DNA of 40,459 bases, taken from a virus. Below, one piece after another: positions 7,930 to 16,657 of this stretch (position 1 is its first letter; every line of letters begins with the position of its first letter). The notes under the pieces were generated by a model. It searched no databases, was not told the origin of the DNA, and worked only from the letters and a program-made list of their open reading frames with translations. The position numbers and the translations under genes are program-made. Location of the stretch: positions 1 through 40,459 of the IMG/VR virus record IMGVR_UViG_3300022187_000078; one strand, written 5' to 3'.

Positions 7930-8117
7930 GAGTGGTTGACGAGCTTGAACTTAGCCTTGGCAATTGCCTTATCGTGAGGCTTGTAGTCTCCCTTCATCAA
8001 GAAGTATCTACCACCCTCCTGCATCCAATGGTACCCAGATGGAGGCGGTACCTCGACCGACTTCTGAGAGATCTTGAGCTTGCCCCCCTTGTTGTACTTA
8101 ACGGTGTTCATCACCAC
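7926..8117 (-). CDS. Small basic protein with K-x-x-GGK tag
   Basis: A 63-residue protein starting MVMNTVKYNKGGKLKISQK, with a possible inner start at Met3. It carries SGYHWMQEGGRYFLMKGDYK, a short aromatic/Gly segment, and a Lys-rich C-terminus. The family is unknown. It overlaps the preceding gene by seven bases and the following one by its stop codon. It shares the N-terminal basic-GG motif. Confidence 0.6.
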   Translation of the reverse strand: MVMNTVKYNKGGKLKISQKSVEVPPPSGYHWMQEGGRYFLMKGDYKPHDKAIAKAKFKLVNHS

Positions 8118-8419
8118 TTAACCTTATTGGCCCAGTAGGCTGCGCTCATCTTACCCTTGGCAATGTTCTTTGCGTGACGGGCCTTGAATGAAGCGCGTTT
8201 CTTTTTCATCTTGGAGCCCTCACCAGCCTTAGGCTTGCCCGCTGTCTTAGCACCCTGCTCCCCAAAGCGAATCAGCTTGACCTTGTCACCAACCTTAGCC
8301 AACACGATGTGTGACTTCTTCGGGTGCTTGGGTGTACGCTTTGCTTTGTTGACACCAGCCAATCCATACTTCTTGAGCATGTTCTTGACTCTCTTCCCTA
8401 CTGCGCTTGGAGATCCCAT
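8111..8419 (-). CDS. Very basic conserved phage protein
   Basis: A 102-residue protein with about one third Lys/Arg. It begins MGSPSAVGKRVKNMLKKYGL, has a beta segment SHIVLAKVGDKVKLIRFGEQ and ends KNIAKGKMSAAYWANKVKW. The end, with KARHAKNIAKGKMSAAYWANK, closely matches a small protein I have seen in marine podovirus-like phages, whose function is not known. It may bind packaged DNA. A promoter-like box lies four bases before its ATG, so it begins a unit of small basic genes. Confidence 0.65.
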   Translation of the reverse strand: MGSPSAVGKRVKNMLKKYGLAGVNKAKRTPKHPKKSHIVLAKVGDKVKLIRFGEQGAKTAGKPKAGEGSKMKKKRASFKARHAKNIAKGKMSAAYWANKVKW

Positions 8420-8423
8420 GATG

Positions 8424-8431
8424 CAAATATA
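8424..8431 (-). promoter_or_regulatory. TAnnTTTG box four bases before ATG
   Basis: Minus-strand TATATTTG ends four bases before ATG 8417-8419. It lies just beyond the stop of the upstream gene at 8432. No good -33 TTTG was found. Confidence 0.45.
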
Positions 8432-8656
8432 TCAAATATCAGAAGAGTACTCCATTAGGTTCCCGTGGCGTAAGTCATCAAGCTTATCAGCGTCTGAGAT
8501 AGAGTCATCTGTGTAGAACGATACCGACGGAATGTTGCCTGCTTTGGCCCACGTCACCGCTCCTGACTCGGTCTCGAAGTATTCTTCAATACCAGACATC
8601 CTGATCACATACCCAGCCGTGATCTTGTTGCCAGTATCTGTTGCAGTCTTTGCCAT
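8432..8656 (-). CDS. Small hypothetical protein
   Basis: A 74-residue acidic protein (MAKTATDTGNKITAGYVIRM to HGNLMEYSSDI). The family is not recognised. Its start codon meets the stop codon of the lectin-like gene upstream, so it belongs to the fibre/baseplate operon. The composition suggests a small structural or chaperone-like protein. Confidence 0.5.
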   Translation of the reverse strand: MAKTATDTGNKITAGYVIRMSGIEEYFETESGAVTWAKAGNIPSVSFYTDDSISDADKLDDLRHGNLMEYSSDI

Positions 8657-9603
8657 TAGAATACAGAGTAGTGATTGTTTATATCTGTCATTACGTTCGC
8701 TCTAGTTGGCATCGTGTCAGACCAAATAATTAACTCGGATACGTAGCCTTGAAGTTGTGCGTTTCCGTTATCTGACCTCCTGCCAATAGCAGCCTTTAAG
8801 CTACCGTTATTGATAGTACCAGAGCTAGGGTAGCCTGTGTCTGTATCTGCTTTGTCACCGTTGAAATCAATATCACCTTCATAAGGTGAGGCAGAGACAT
8901 AGGCGTTTATGATGTATTCATCATTGACAGATATTGTCGTGTTGCTGTCGCTCCTTCCAAGCTCTCCACCACTATATCTTGCAGAGATTCTAAGCTTGGA
9001 TGACGCACCCAATACGCTAAGCTGAGTGACCTGAGTCGATGTTGAAGAAGACCACTGGCTAAATACTTGTTGTGCAGTGGTCACAGACTTAAACTCAGTA
9101 ACTGCTGAGATAAGCAACTCATCACCGTTGTTAGAGACAAACGTATTCTCCAACCATCTTGCAGTAGAGCCAAAGTAAAAATCAAGCGCTGGGATTGAGT
9201 TGTCTGTGGTGGTAATTAGGTTTCCAGAACCGTCAACAATGTAGGGCCTTGACCCTGCCGTAGACTGAGTCATGTTGTTCCCGTTTCCAGATTGATCCAG
9301 CCAAGTCGAAATCCTGCCGTAGTTGCTGCCGCAGTGGGATGCAAGGGCTGCTGTGTCTAGGTTCCCACTCGAATCAAACCCAATAGTAGCGAAACCTCCT
9401 GATGAGTTTTCTACAACGATAGCCCCAGTAGCCGAAGAAGACAGCTTTCGAAGGCTGTAAGCAGCTACTGATCCACTATAAGTGTCCAAGAAGTAATCAA
9501 CTGGAACACTAGAACCAGACACCTTCGATATGCTGTCTTTAAGCACACCATCTACTTTGCTAAGACTAGTCCAAGAAACTCCAGAAAGCTTGTCTATGCT
9601 CAT
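8656..9603 (-). CDS. Lectin-like (concanavalin fold) fibre protein
   Basis: A 315-residue protein. A short N-terminal adaptor (MSIDKLSGVSWTSLSKVDGV) is followed from about residue 37 by a domain of the kind found in phage glycan-binding proteins: YFLDTYSGSVAAYSLRKLSS, then RISTWLDQSGNGNNMTQST, and a C-terminal QGYVSELIIWSDTMPTRAN. The WxDQSGxGN(N/D) motif is common in laminin-G/arabinofuranosidase-like modules of marine phage tail proteins. The start overlaps the end of the collagen-like fibre gene. It probably takes part in host recognition, with an unknown ligand. Confidence 0.65.
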   Translation of the reverse strand: MSIDKLSGVSWTSLSKVDGVLKDSISKVSGSSVPVDYFLDTYSGSVAAYSLRKLSSSATGAIVVENSSGGFATIGFDSSGNLDTAALASHCGSNYGRISTWLDQSGNGNNMTQSTAGSRPYIVDGSGNLITTTDNSIPALDFYFGSTARWLENTFVSNNGDELLISAVTEFKSVTTAQQVFSQWSSSTSTQVTQLSVLGASSKLRISARYSGGELGRSDSNTTISVNDEYIINAYVSASPYEGDIDFNGDKADTDTGYPSSGTINNGSLKAAIGRRSDNGNAQLQGYVSELIIWSDTMPTRANVMTDINNHYSVF

Positions 9604-10991
9604 GACAACTCAACCCAGTCTTTAGACGGATCAAAGTAAATCTCTCTGGTGCCTGCGTTTGTGCAGTACCCTACAATCCTGACGACATCACCACTGCCTG
9701 AAGGTGCTGTGTTGGTAATCTCACCAGAAGTGCCTGAGACATACAGCACGTCTCCAGTTGTGAATCCAGCCCAGTCTCCATGACGAGCAAGACCCTTGAT
9801 GAGGTACTTGGGTGAGTCGTCTACAATCGCAATACCTAGCATACCTGTAGATGACGAAACAGCATCTGCATCAGTCTCCTCCCATTGCTGGGATGAGTCA
9901 AGATAGTAGAGCTTTCCCTGCTCTATGTCTCCGTCAACCCCAGCAGGTCCGCTACCGAAAGACACAATGTCTCCGTAGTACTGATCACTACTTGTGGGGG
10001 ATGGTATTTCTCTCTGACCTTTGATAGTCAAGGTACTGCCATCAAACACAAGGGAGTTTTCAGCAGTCAAGGCAGAGGTGCCGTTGCCAGTAATGACGCT
10101 GTTTGATGTGAAGGAGGTTGCACCCGTACCCCCTCTAGTGACGGGAAGCGTTCCTGCAGAGAGATCTGAAGCGCTGCCGCTAGTAGCTACATCTGCTAGA
10201 GTAGTAGGCGTGGCTACGCCAGATGCATTGCCGATCCAAGCTTGACCGTCGGGAATGTTGGGTACATCGTTAGCCCTTCCAGCACCCATAATGATGCCAG
10301 AGATCTTGTTGCCACTCGTGTTTACCTTGATGATAATCCCAAGGTTTTGAATAGCATTTGTGCCAGTCGGCTTGGTTGTGGTCCAGCCACCAGAAGCACC
10401 TAAGTAAACAGTCTGACCCTCTGAGTAGATAGAGGCGTCAGGAACGTCTACGTTGTTGATAAAACCAATAGCAATACCCAACCCCTCACCATCGTCAGCG
10501 AGGTCTTGATCTAAGACAAAATGAGCTGGATAGTTCGTGGCTGCATCTGCAGCAATAACCTCGGCTTGATTCCCGACAGAGCCCGTAACGTGGACAGGAG
10601 TTCCCTTTGCAAGCGGGCCTCCGCTTACGTTCTTTACGTTTTCAGAAATAGTCTTCGGGTAACCAAAAGAAACTGTACCTGCACCGTCTGTGGTGAGGAC
10701 CTGTCCATCATCACCGTCATCAGAAGGCAAAGTGTACGCACTCCACTTTAAGTTGTAGTCAGTGGCCCCGTCTTTTTGAAGGAACTCATTGTTGGATCCG
10801 CCAGAGATAACGCCTACGCCAGCAACACCCTGAGAGCCCTGAGGTCCAGCAGCACCAGTATCACCCTTCGCACCCTTGGAGGTTACAGCAACAGGGCTAG
10901 AAGCAACACTGTTTACAGTAACCGCCGTCGAAGCAGATACATTGACGTCTACAGAAGTAGAGTCTTGAACCGTTACTGTAATGTCACTCAT
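9600..10991 (-). CDS. Tail fibre with collagen-like segment
   Basis: A 463-residue protein. Residues 1-38 are a beta-rich attachment segment, and about 39-57 form a short collagen-like Gly-X-Y run (GAKGDTGAAGPQGSQGV). Two repeat-like beta domains follow, both dealing with 'lifetime' strands typical of fibre shafts (KNVSGGPLAKGTPVHVTGS; EQGKLYYLDSSQQWEE, GDVLYVSGTSGEI). A middle GGTGATSFTSNSVITGNGTS repeat is typical of phage fibre proteins. It likely forms a trimer. It is co-transcribed with the BppU-like gene before it. Confidence 0.7.
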   Translation of the reverse strand: MSDITVTVQDSTSVDVNVSASTAVTVNSVASSPVAVTSKGAKGDTGAAGPQGSQGVAGVGVISGGSNNEFLQKDGATDYNLKWSAYTLPSDDGDDGQVLTTDGAGTVSFGYPKTISENVKNVSGGPLAKGTPVHVTGSVGNQAEVIAADAATNYPAHFVLDQDLADDGEGLGIAIGFINNVDVPDASIYSEGQTVYLGASGGWTTTKPTGTNAIQNLGIIIKVNTSGNKISGIIMGAGRANDVPNIPDGQAWIGNASGVATPTTLADVATSGSASDLSAGTLPVTRGGTGATSFTSNSVITGNGTSALTAENSLVFDGSTLTIKGQREIPSPTSSDQYYGDIVSFGSGPAGVDGDIEQGKLYYLDSSQQWEETDADAVSSSTGMLGIAIVDDSPKYLIKGLARHGDWAGFTTGDVLYVSGTSGEITNTAPSGSGDVVRIVGYCTNAGTREIYFDPSKDWVELS

Positions 10992-11428
10992 TACGCATCG
11001 ATGGCTTCAGAGATGTCCTCGTTCACCACAAACGAACCAAACAGGATTGTCTTGTGGATATCCAATCCGCCAGTAGTGCTTGGCTTGATGTACTGGATGT
11101 CGTAAGAGTACTTACCCGAAGCAATGGACCGCATCGTCAAAGCCGAAGCCTGAATGGTTGCGTTACCGCTGTCATCCACAGAAACTGGTTCAAAGTTGTT
11201 GGCAGCCTTGACACCCACGTCCGATGTGCCGAGGATGAGTCCACCCTTACCAGTTTCGTTAGGCAAGAGGTTCTCTCTCACCTGAACAATGAATCGGTAG
11301 TTGTCGGTAGCCAAAGGGAGTGCCGTACCCGCAGAGTCCTTGAGAGTGACTGTGAGCGTGAAGGTGTCACCACGCTTGCACGTGATGTCCAGTCTAGTAG
11401 ATTCGTCGAGGTTTACTTTACTCGCCAT
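10991..11428 (-). CDS. BppU-like baseplate/fibre adaptor protein
   Basis: A 145-residue beta-sandwich protein. RLDITCKRGDTFTLTVTLKD near residues 11-30 and ASGKYSYDIQY near residue 112 follow the N-terminal domain pattern of baseplate upper proteins (BppU family), which attach receptor-binding proteins to the tail. It is placed directly upstream of the collagen-like fibre and shares a base with its start. The ATG is one base after the portal stop. A TATGTTTG box sits four bases before it but lies in the portal's final codons, so it may be fortuitous. Confidence 0.6.
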   Translation of the reverse strand: MASKVNLDESTRLDITCKRGDTFTLTVTLKDSAGTALPLATDNYRFIVQVRENLLPNETGKGGLILGTSDVGVKAANNFEPVSVDDSGNATIQASALTMRSIASGKYSYDIQYIKPSTTGGLDIHKTILFGSFVVNEDISEAIDA

Positions 11429-13863
11429 TATTCAAACATATTTGTAAATGGTTGGGGCTCTCCTTGGATTTCTCCACGGTTGCCCTTGCGCTGTGAGATA
11501 AGCTGAGACTGCTTAACTGCTTGCTTATCAACACGTTCGTCCTTGCGATCCTCCTTGAGGACCTCCAGCTTTTCTTTAAACTCCTGCTCCTCTGTGCGGA
11601 ATCCGAGAGTAGCCTGTGCTCTGATCATTTCGATCTGCTTGCGCATCTCGTGCTCCATCTGCATGCGCTGCAACTCCAACTGACTCTTCATCTGCTCCAT
11701 CTGCATATCGATCTCTGCTTTCATCTGCATCTCCTGCTGCTTGGCCTGAGATGCTGCTTGAGCTGACTGCTGAGCCACCTGAGCCTGCATAGCTGAGTTC
11801 TGCTGAGAGATCTCTTGCATGCGCTTCATGCGCTTGTTGCGACGAACCACGAGGAGTCTTTCCGCTTGATTGATGTCACGCATGTTTCGGATAGCAATGG
11901 CATCCTCGATATCCAACTCCTTCTGACCCAAGGCCATCTGGATGTTCTGCTCAAGGTACATGCGGTCCTTATCCTCCATGTCCTTAACTACCTGAACACC
12001 AAAGTTGTACATAGGTAGATCACCGAAGCTGCTGAGGACCTTCATGTTGGTCTCACCGATAGCGTTGGTGTAGGCTTTGTAGATAGGAGTTTCTTGAGGA
12101 AGGATCTGCAGACACTTGACGATGTCTTCGCAAACCTTCTTGTAGATGACCATGGCTGCATTGGTGATGTCGTAGATGGCGTTGTTGCCAGCCGCGATGG
12201 CGTTCTGCTGAACACCCACCAACGTATCTCCCTTAGGAGTAGATGCATCCATCATCTCATTGATTCCCGTCACGTCGCGGATCATGCGGAGGTAGTGGTT
12301 GTACAAACTCACCAACTCGTTGATGTTGCGAATGTGGTTGTCAATGGTTCTGACAGGTGGGTTCTGAAATCCTCCCTCTGGGTTCTTGCTTCTGTAGTAG
12401 AAGACACCAGTCTGCTCGTAGATGTCGTGCAGCTCCAATGGCTGAAGCTCACCACCCTTACCGAGCTGGACATTCTCCAGTCCCTCGATGTCAATAATCA
12501 GTCCATCAGGCTTCGCCTTGGCAAGTGCCTGCTGAAGCTTGAGGTGGGTGATCTGCAACATGTCCGCAAAGCCAACGCATCCGTCAATCAATGACTTAGG
12601 AATCATACGTCTGATGTTCGTGGCGATGCACGAGTAAGACATACGAGCCTTAGAGATGTCGTGGATGTTCTTTGGGACGTTGCTCTTCATTCCGTAGTCG
12701 AAGAGCTTGTCGCAACCCATGATGTAGGAACCACCGTAGATGGTTTGAATCTCAAGCTTGTGAGGCTTGCGTGAGAACACGGAGTTCTTCTTCTCCTTGT
12801 AGTTAAATCCTTCGTAGAAGAAACCGCTGTTACCGTACTGATTCTCTTTCTCTTCGAAGTAGATGCAGTCGGTGGACACAAACTCAAAGTCCAAGATGTC
12901 AACCATGAACTCATCGTAACCATACATGGTTCTGTTCAGGCTACGGTCGTACTGGGTGTCGTTGAGCTTTGACTTGTCGTACCCGTTCTGGTTTGCCACG
13001 GTGGTGGCGATTTTCTTGAAGTCCTCTTCTGTGAGCTGACCCCCAGCCAATCGCTTCAACTCGCTGATGCTCACGCGCTTAACGTGGCCAGCGTAGTTCA
13101 AGTCATTCATACCGGGATCTTCGGTGTAGCTGTGGACGAAGTTGATTGGATCCACATACTCCTCCTTGATCCCGTAGCTTGGGTCGTTGCTTCTCTTGAC
13201 GACGCCCATCCCCAGAGCGACGAGGTCATTAACGACCCTCCTGAAGATGCCGTCGTTGAAGTTGCTCCAAGACAAAGTCAGGTTCGTTCCAATCTGTGCA
13301 GCAATCTCTGCATCAGTCTTCACGTTGGTTTCCAAGAAGATTTCAGCCTCCTCAAGAGTCTCTGGCAAAGTCTCTGGGTCATCACCCAGCACGAGCCCTC
13401 CAGTCATCTCCTTAAGCTTCAAAAGCTCTTCACGGAGCATGACCTGATTCTTTACCCTGTTCTTCTCCTTTTGCTTCTCTGATGAAGAGATAGGATCAAT
13501 CGCCTCAAGGTTAGGATACGGATCTCTTGACAGAATCTTGTTTGAGACAATCTTGGCGAACTTAGGGAGGATTGGGACAGGGGTGTAATCGAGGTTGACC
13601 AAACTGCCATCAGCATTGTTTGGATCGAGGTTGGTCAGGATCTGCTTGTAGATAGTTGTATCCTGAGTACCGTTGGCGTACTCCCTGTTACGCTCAAATG
13701 TTTTGTTTCGCTGTCTGATCAGAGAGTTCTGATTGGTCAGGCTTCCCCACTGGCTCTCGATAGCCTTGGCGTAGTTCGCGCCGTAAGCCTCTGAAGATTT
13801 TTCTTGTTGAGAAGCTAGCGGATCGGGGAAGTTGCTAGACTTCTTGTTACCATATGACTGCAT
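11428..13863 (-). CDS. Portal protein
   Basis: An 811-residue protein, directly after the large terminase. It contains the helical core expected of a portal ring (for example DVTGINEMMDASTPKGDTLV with a preceding YNHYLRMIRDVTG helix, near residues 530-560), which forms the DNA entry channel. The C-terminal 120 residues form a long Gln/Met/Glu-rich coiled coil (QQEMQMKAEIDMQMEQMKSQ and onward), which probably makes the barrel inside the capsid. The length agrees with portals of Bacteroidota podovirus-like phages. ATG 13861-13863 is the only good start; an upstream ATG is closed by a stop codon. Confidence 0.85.
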   Translation of the reverse strand: MQSYGNKKSSNFPDPLASQQEKSSEAYGANYAKAIESQWGSLTNQNSLIRQRNKTFERNREYANGTQDTTIYKQILTNLDPNNADGSLVNLDYTPVPILPKFAKIVSNKILSRDPYPNLEAIDPISSSEKQKEKNRVKNQVMLREELLKLKEMTGGLVLGDDPETLPETLEEAEIFLETNVKTDAEIAAQIGTNLTLSWSNFNDGIFRRVVNDLVALGMGVVKRSNDPSYGIKEEYVDPINFVHSYTEDPGMNDLNYAGHVKRVSISELKRLAGGQLTEEDFKKIATTVANQNGYDKSKLNDTQYDRSLNRTMYGYDEFMVDILDFEFVSTDCIYFEEKENQYGNSGFFYEGFNYKEKKNSVFSRKPHKLEIQTIYGGSYIMGCDKLFDYGMKSNVPKNIHDISKARMSYSCIATNIRRMIPKSLIDGCVGFADMLQITHLKLQQALAKAKPDGLIIDIEGLENVQLGKGGELQPLELHDIYEQTGVFYYRSKNPEGGFQNPPVRTIDNHIRNINELVSLYNHYLRMIRDVTGINEMMDASTPKGDTLVGVQQNAIAAGNNAIYDITNAAMVIYKKVCEDIVKCLQILPQETPIYKAYTNAIGETNMKVLSSFGDLPMYNFGVQVVKDMEDKDRMYLEQNIQMALGQKELDIEDAIAIRNMRDINQAERLLVVRRNKRMKRMQEISQQNSAMQAQVAQQSAQAASQAKQQEMQMKAEIDMQMEQMKSQLELQRMQMEHEMRKQIEMIRAQATLGFRTEEQEFKEKLEVLKEDRKDERVDKQAVKQSQLISQRKGNRGEIQGEPQPFTNMFE
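11433..11440 (-). promoter_or_regulatory. Possible TAnnTTTG box inside the portal end
   Basis: Minus-strand TATGTTTG ends four bases before ATG 11426-11428. It is also part of the portal codons for Met-Phe-Glu, so coding constraint can explain it. Confidence 0.25.
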
Positions 13864-13883
13864 TACTGTGGGCGCATTTTGTG

Positions 13884-13891
13884 CAAATATA
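13884..13891 (-). promoter_or_regulatory. TAnnTTTG box before the portal gene
   Basis: Minus-strand TATATTTG lies 20 bases before the portal ATG, which would give a short leader. It falls between the stop of the terminase gene (13897) and the portal start. No -33 TTTG is seen. Confidence 0.4.
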
Positions 13892-13896
13892 AGAAA

Positions 13897-16020
13897 TTAC
13901 CCGATGGGCTTATATCGCCTAAAGAACTTGGCCTCAGTCAGGTTAGACTCCTTCTTTTTTTGTTTAATTTTCTGGGCAGCAAGGAGGCATAGACCAGAAC
14001 TAATAGAAAGGTCAAACTTGGTTCTGTTGTCGATCTTAAAACCAATCCAGTCCTCCAGCGTTGCATTGAAGTACATCTTCCCGTAATCTCCAGTATCCCT
14101 GTTGATGCCTACGTAGTCGTGGATGTAGGCTTCGATTGCATGAGCATGAGCCTGAATAACCTCCTGAGAGTTAGAAGGTATACCCTTGGTCTTCACGTTC
14201 ACTTTAGCGTTGGGGGCGGAAAGATGTCTTGGGCGATTCATTAAGTAACCGTCGTAACCTCTTGACTCAAAGTATCTTGCGATACCGTACTTGTTGTTCT
14301 CGATCAAGAGAGGGTACCCATAGAAGACCGCTGCCATGAGGCAGTCCTCGTAGAAGATCTTAGCTAAAGGTGGACGGGACGCATACTCCACTACAAACAT
14401 GTTCGATGGATGCTCCATGTGAAACTTGTTGTAGAGATGTAGCGCACCCTTAGACCCCCGTCCGTCGACGGTGGCATCGAGGTCATAAGAGTCAACCCCG
14501 CCTACCCCCAGCTCTGCATTGGGTGGAATACGTTTGTTTCTTTCGAACTTCTTCTGGTTCCTCAGCTCTTCGGGTGGCATCCATGCAACTCGAAACCTGC
14601 CTTGGGGGTCAGGCTTGAAGACCACTTGGGTGTCCTGAACGCCGTTCTTCCATACGAAGTTACCCCTGACTACAGGGTTGGGGAACAGGTCGTCGTTGTA
14701 CTGAACCTGCTCATAGATCTTGCCGATGTTGAAGAGACTACCTTCGATACTGTCACGGAAAGCCTCGTCAGTGGTGAAGGGGAACTGCCTCGTTATCTCA
14801 TTGAGTTCCGAAGGATCATCCTTAAGACTCTCTCTTTCATTCTTGAGAAAGGTCTTCGCACCCATAAAAACAGAATCGCCGTCAAGCCCATCCACCACAA
14901 CAGGAGGGTCGTCAACAATGGGTCTACCGTAAACATCGAAAAATCCTTCTAATGATTCGTACGAAGGTATAAAAAGTCGGTACAGTCCAGATCGGGTTCT
15001 ACCATTTGCGTTTCTCTGGGTAGGGTCGGAGTCAGCCCACAAGTCCTTGTACTCCTTGCCACCCTTATCCATAGGATTCACGGTGCTACCAACCAGAGCC
15101 TTGCCTACAATCTTGCGTCCAACGATGAGACACGTACGCTGGATCCTCCAAGCGTCACGGATGTCTGTTGGCTTCTCCCACTTGCCCGCCTCATCGAGAT
15201 ACAAGATGTGAAGCTTCTCACCGTCGTATGCGTTGTTAGTGGTATTCTTCCAGTTGATGACCGTGTTCAGGGCTTCTCCCGAGAGAGAAGTTTTATTGTT
15301 CTTCGTAATACGTTTTGAAGGCTCTCTAAAAGCGAGCTCCATCCTTGGGTTGGTTGTACCATCTTGAATTGGTTTAAAGAAGAACGGGTAGTGACGGAAC
15401 ATTTGAACCACCTTCTTCATGAAGATGTTCTCCTGAGCATCCTTACCCGTCTTGGATTGAATACCTAACAGCTTGTCCTTGACCTGTGTGGCCTCATCTA
15501 GAAGCACAGACGAGCAGATATTCGTATACCCGCTACGCCTGCACTTCGTGTAGAGCTGCCCGATACATCGGGAGTCCGCCTCACACGCTGCCATATGTAT
15601 GAAAATATCTCTCTGAAAGGACAGGAAGCTAGGATAACCAATATCCAGCTTCGTCCATTGAAGCATCATGTAGTGACGCCCCGTAATGTATGTAGGCTCA
15701 CCGTCATTAAAAAACCAAAAGCCCTCACGCCGACGGCGAAACTCCTCCTCGATATACGGAGAAAACCTTTGTCTGAACTCCCTAGGCATCTCGCTCCACT
15801 CATCCATAGAACGAACCCTAGACAACTCCTCGGGCATAGACCGCCTCTTCCACATTTGCATGTCGACTGACTCTCCATATCCCGCAATCTCCTCTTCGGG
15901 AGGCTGAGCGGGAAGAACAATGACCAGCCCACCGAGCTCGATAACGTCACCCTGTGTGCCCTTGGGACAAATTGAGATAGCAAGGTCCTCATACTCTTCT
16001 ATGTTGACGAGAGACCCCAT
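13897..16020 (-). CDS. Terminase large subunit
   Basis: A 707-residue packaging motor. The ATP-binding region has KCRRSGYTN at residues 159-167 in the place of the Walker A loop, without the usual GK(S/T). Walker B is LYLDEAGKWE (273-282) with the catalytic acidic pair DE. The C-terminal nuclease half has GVDSYDLDATVDGRGSKG (near residue 530), giving the first metal-binding Asp, and LLIENNKYGIARYFESRGYD as the next strand and helix. Its size fits large terminases of this phage type. It precedes the portal by 33 bases, and the HNH nuclease and a tRNA lie just upstream. Confidence 0.9.
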   Translation of the reverse strand: MGSLVNIEEYEDLAISICPKGTQGDVIELGGLVIVLPAQPPEEEIAGYGESVDMQMWKRRSMPEELSRVRSMDEWSEMPREFRQRFSPYIEEEFRRRREGFWFFNDGEPTYITGRHYMMLQWTKLDIGYPSFLSFQRDIFIHMAACEADSRCIGQLYTKCRRSGYTNICSSVLLDEATQVKDKLLGIQSKTGKDAQENIFMKKVVQMFRHYPFFFKPIQDGTTNPRMELAFREPSKRITKNNKTSLSGEALNTVINWKNTTNNAYDGEKLHILYLDEAGKWEKPTDIRDAWRIQRTCLIVGRKIVGKALVGSTVNPMDKGGKEYKDLWADSDPTQRNANGRTRSGLYRLFIPSYESLEGFFDVYGRPIVDDPPVVVDGLDGDSVFMGAKTFLKNERESLKDDPSELNEITRQFPFTTDEAFRDSIEGSLFNIGKIYEQVQYNDDLFPNPVVRGNFVWKNGVQDTQVVFKPDPQGRFRVAWMPPEELRNQKKFERNKRIPPNAELGVGGVDSYDLDATVDGRGSKGALHLYNKFHMEHPSNMFVVEYASRPPLAKIFYEDCLMAAVFYGYPLLIENNKYGIARYFESRGYDGYLMNRPRHLSAPNAKVNVKTKGIPSNSQEVIQAHAHAIEAYIHDYVGINRDTGDYGKMYFNATLEDWIGFKIDNRTKFDLSISSGLCLLAAQKIKQKKKESNLTEAKFFRRYKPIG

Positions 16021-16202
16021 CAGAATACCTGACCGTACCGATTGCTTCGGAAACTTGGTGCACCAGACTTAGGGTCTTTGAGGTCCATGTATTTGCCGCA
16101 TAGGCATTGGATGTCATGCTTAGCAGATCCGTCGATGATCTTGATGGATACGCCGCTCCTACTCTCTTCGTGGTCGCAGCATTTGCAGATGTAATCAGCC
16201 AT
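16020..16202 (-). CDS. Small zinc-ribbon-like protein
   Basis: A 60-residue protein with two cysteine groups: CKCCDHEE near the N-terminus and CLCGKYMDLKDP in the middle, a spacing that could hold one zinc ion. The C-terminus reads SGAPSFRSNRYGQVF. Its start follows the tRNA-Arg, and its stop shares a base with the terminase start. It may help terminase or act as a packaging cofactor, but this is only inferred from position. Confidence 0.55.
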   Translation of the reverse strand: MADYICKCCDHEESRSGVSIKIIDGSAKHDIQCLCGKYMDLKDPKSGAPSFRSNRYGQVF

Positions 16203-16220
16203 GATTGTTTATTTAATTTG

Positions 16221-16294
16221 TACGCGAGGAGGGAATCGAACCCCCAGCCTACACTTTAGAAGAGTGTTGCTCTATCCAGTTGAGCTACTCGCGC
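16221..16294 (-). tRNA. tRNA-Arg (anticodon TCT)
   Basis: A 74-base cloverleaf on the minus strand: acceptor GCGCGAG/CTCGCGT with one G-T pair, D arm GCTC/GAGC, anticodon stem ACACT/AGTGT with loop CTTCTAA (anticodon TCT), and T loop TTCGATT. The CCA end is not encoded, since CAA follows the discriminator A. It reads AGA and may supplement the host pool for late genes. It sits in the late operon between the HNH and zinc-ribbon genes, so it is probably cut out of a polycistronic transcript. Confidence 0.95.
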
Positions 16295-16300
16295 GTTCTG

Positions 16301-16657
16301 TTATTTGTTTCTTCTCTCGTGTGTCTTTAATCTGTGGCAGTTGGCGCACCTAACTTCGCATTTTCTGATCTCTTCTTTTATTGTAGTCAGTCCATAAGAC
16401 TGATTCACCATGTCAGCTATGTTGTTGATCTTGTCTCCCCTTACGTGATCAAACTCAAGGATAATTGGATTGTTTACTCCGCAGTCAACACAACCGTACA
16501 TTCTCTTTACTCTGCTGACAAACTCCCTAGACCATTTGCGCTGGTTCCTATTGAATGCCTTAGCCTTATCCTTGTAAGCTTTCTTATGCTTTTGATAATG
16601 CTTCTTTTGGTACTCTCTGTTGTAGCGCCTACGAGCTTCGGGGTCTTTCAGTGGCAT
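16301..16657 (-). CDS. HNH endonuclease
   Basis: A 118-residue protein. A basic N-terminal helix region (residues 1-50) is followed by the HNH fold: zinc ligands C56-x2-C59, the catalytic EFDHVRG at 68-74 (D70, H71), and a second zinc pair C104-x2-C107 followed by H108. HNH proteins next to terminase genes are often packaging endonucleases that help cut concatemers in HK97-type systems. A homing nuclease is the alternative. The start codon overlaps the stop of the 47-residue gene upstream. Confidence 0.85.
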   Translation of the reverse strand: MPLKDPEARRRYNREYQKKHYQKHKKAYKDKAKAFNRNQRKWSREFVSRVKRMYGCVDCGVNNPIILEFDHVRGDKINNIADMVNQSYGLTTIKEEIRKCEVRCANCHRLKTHERRNK

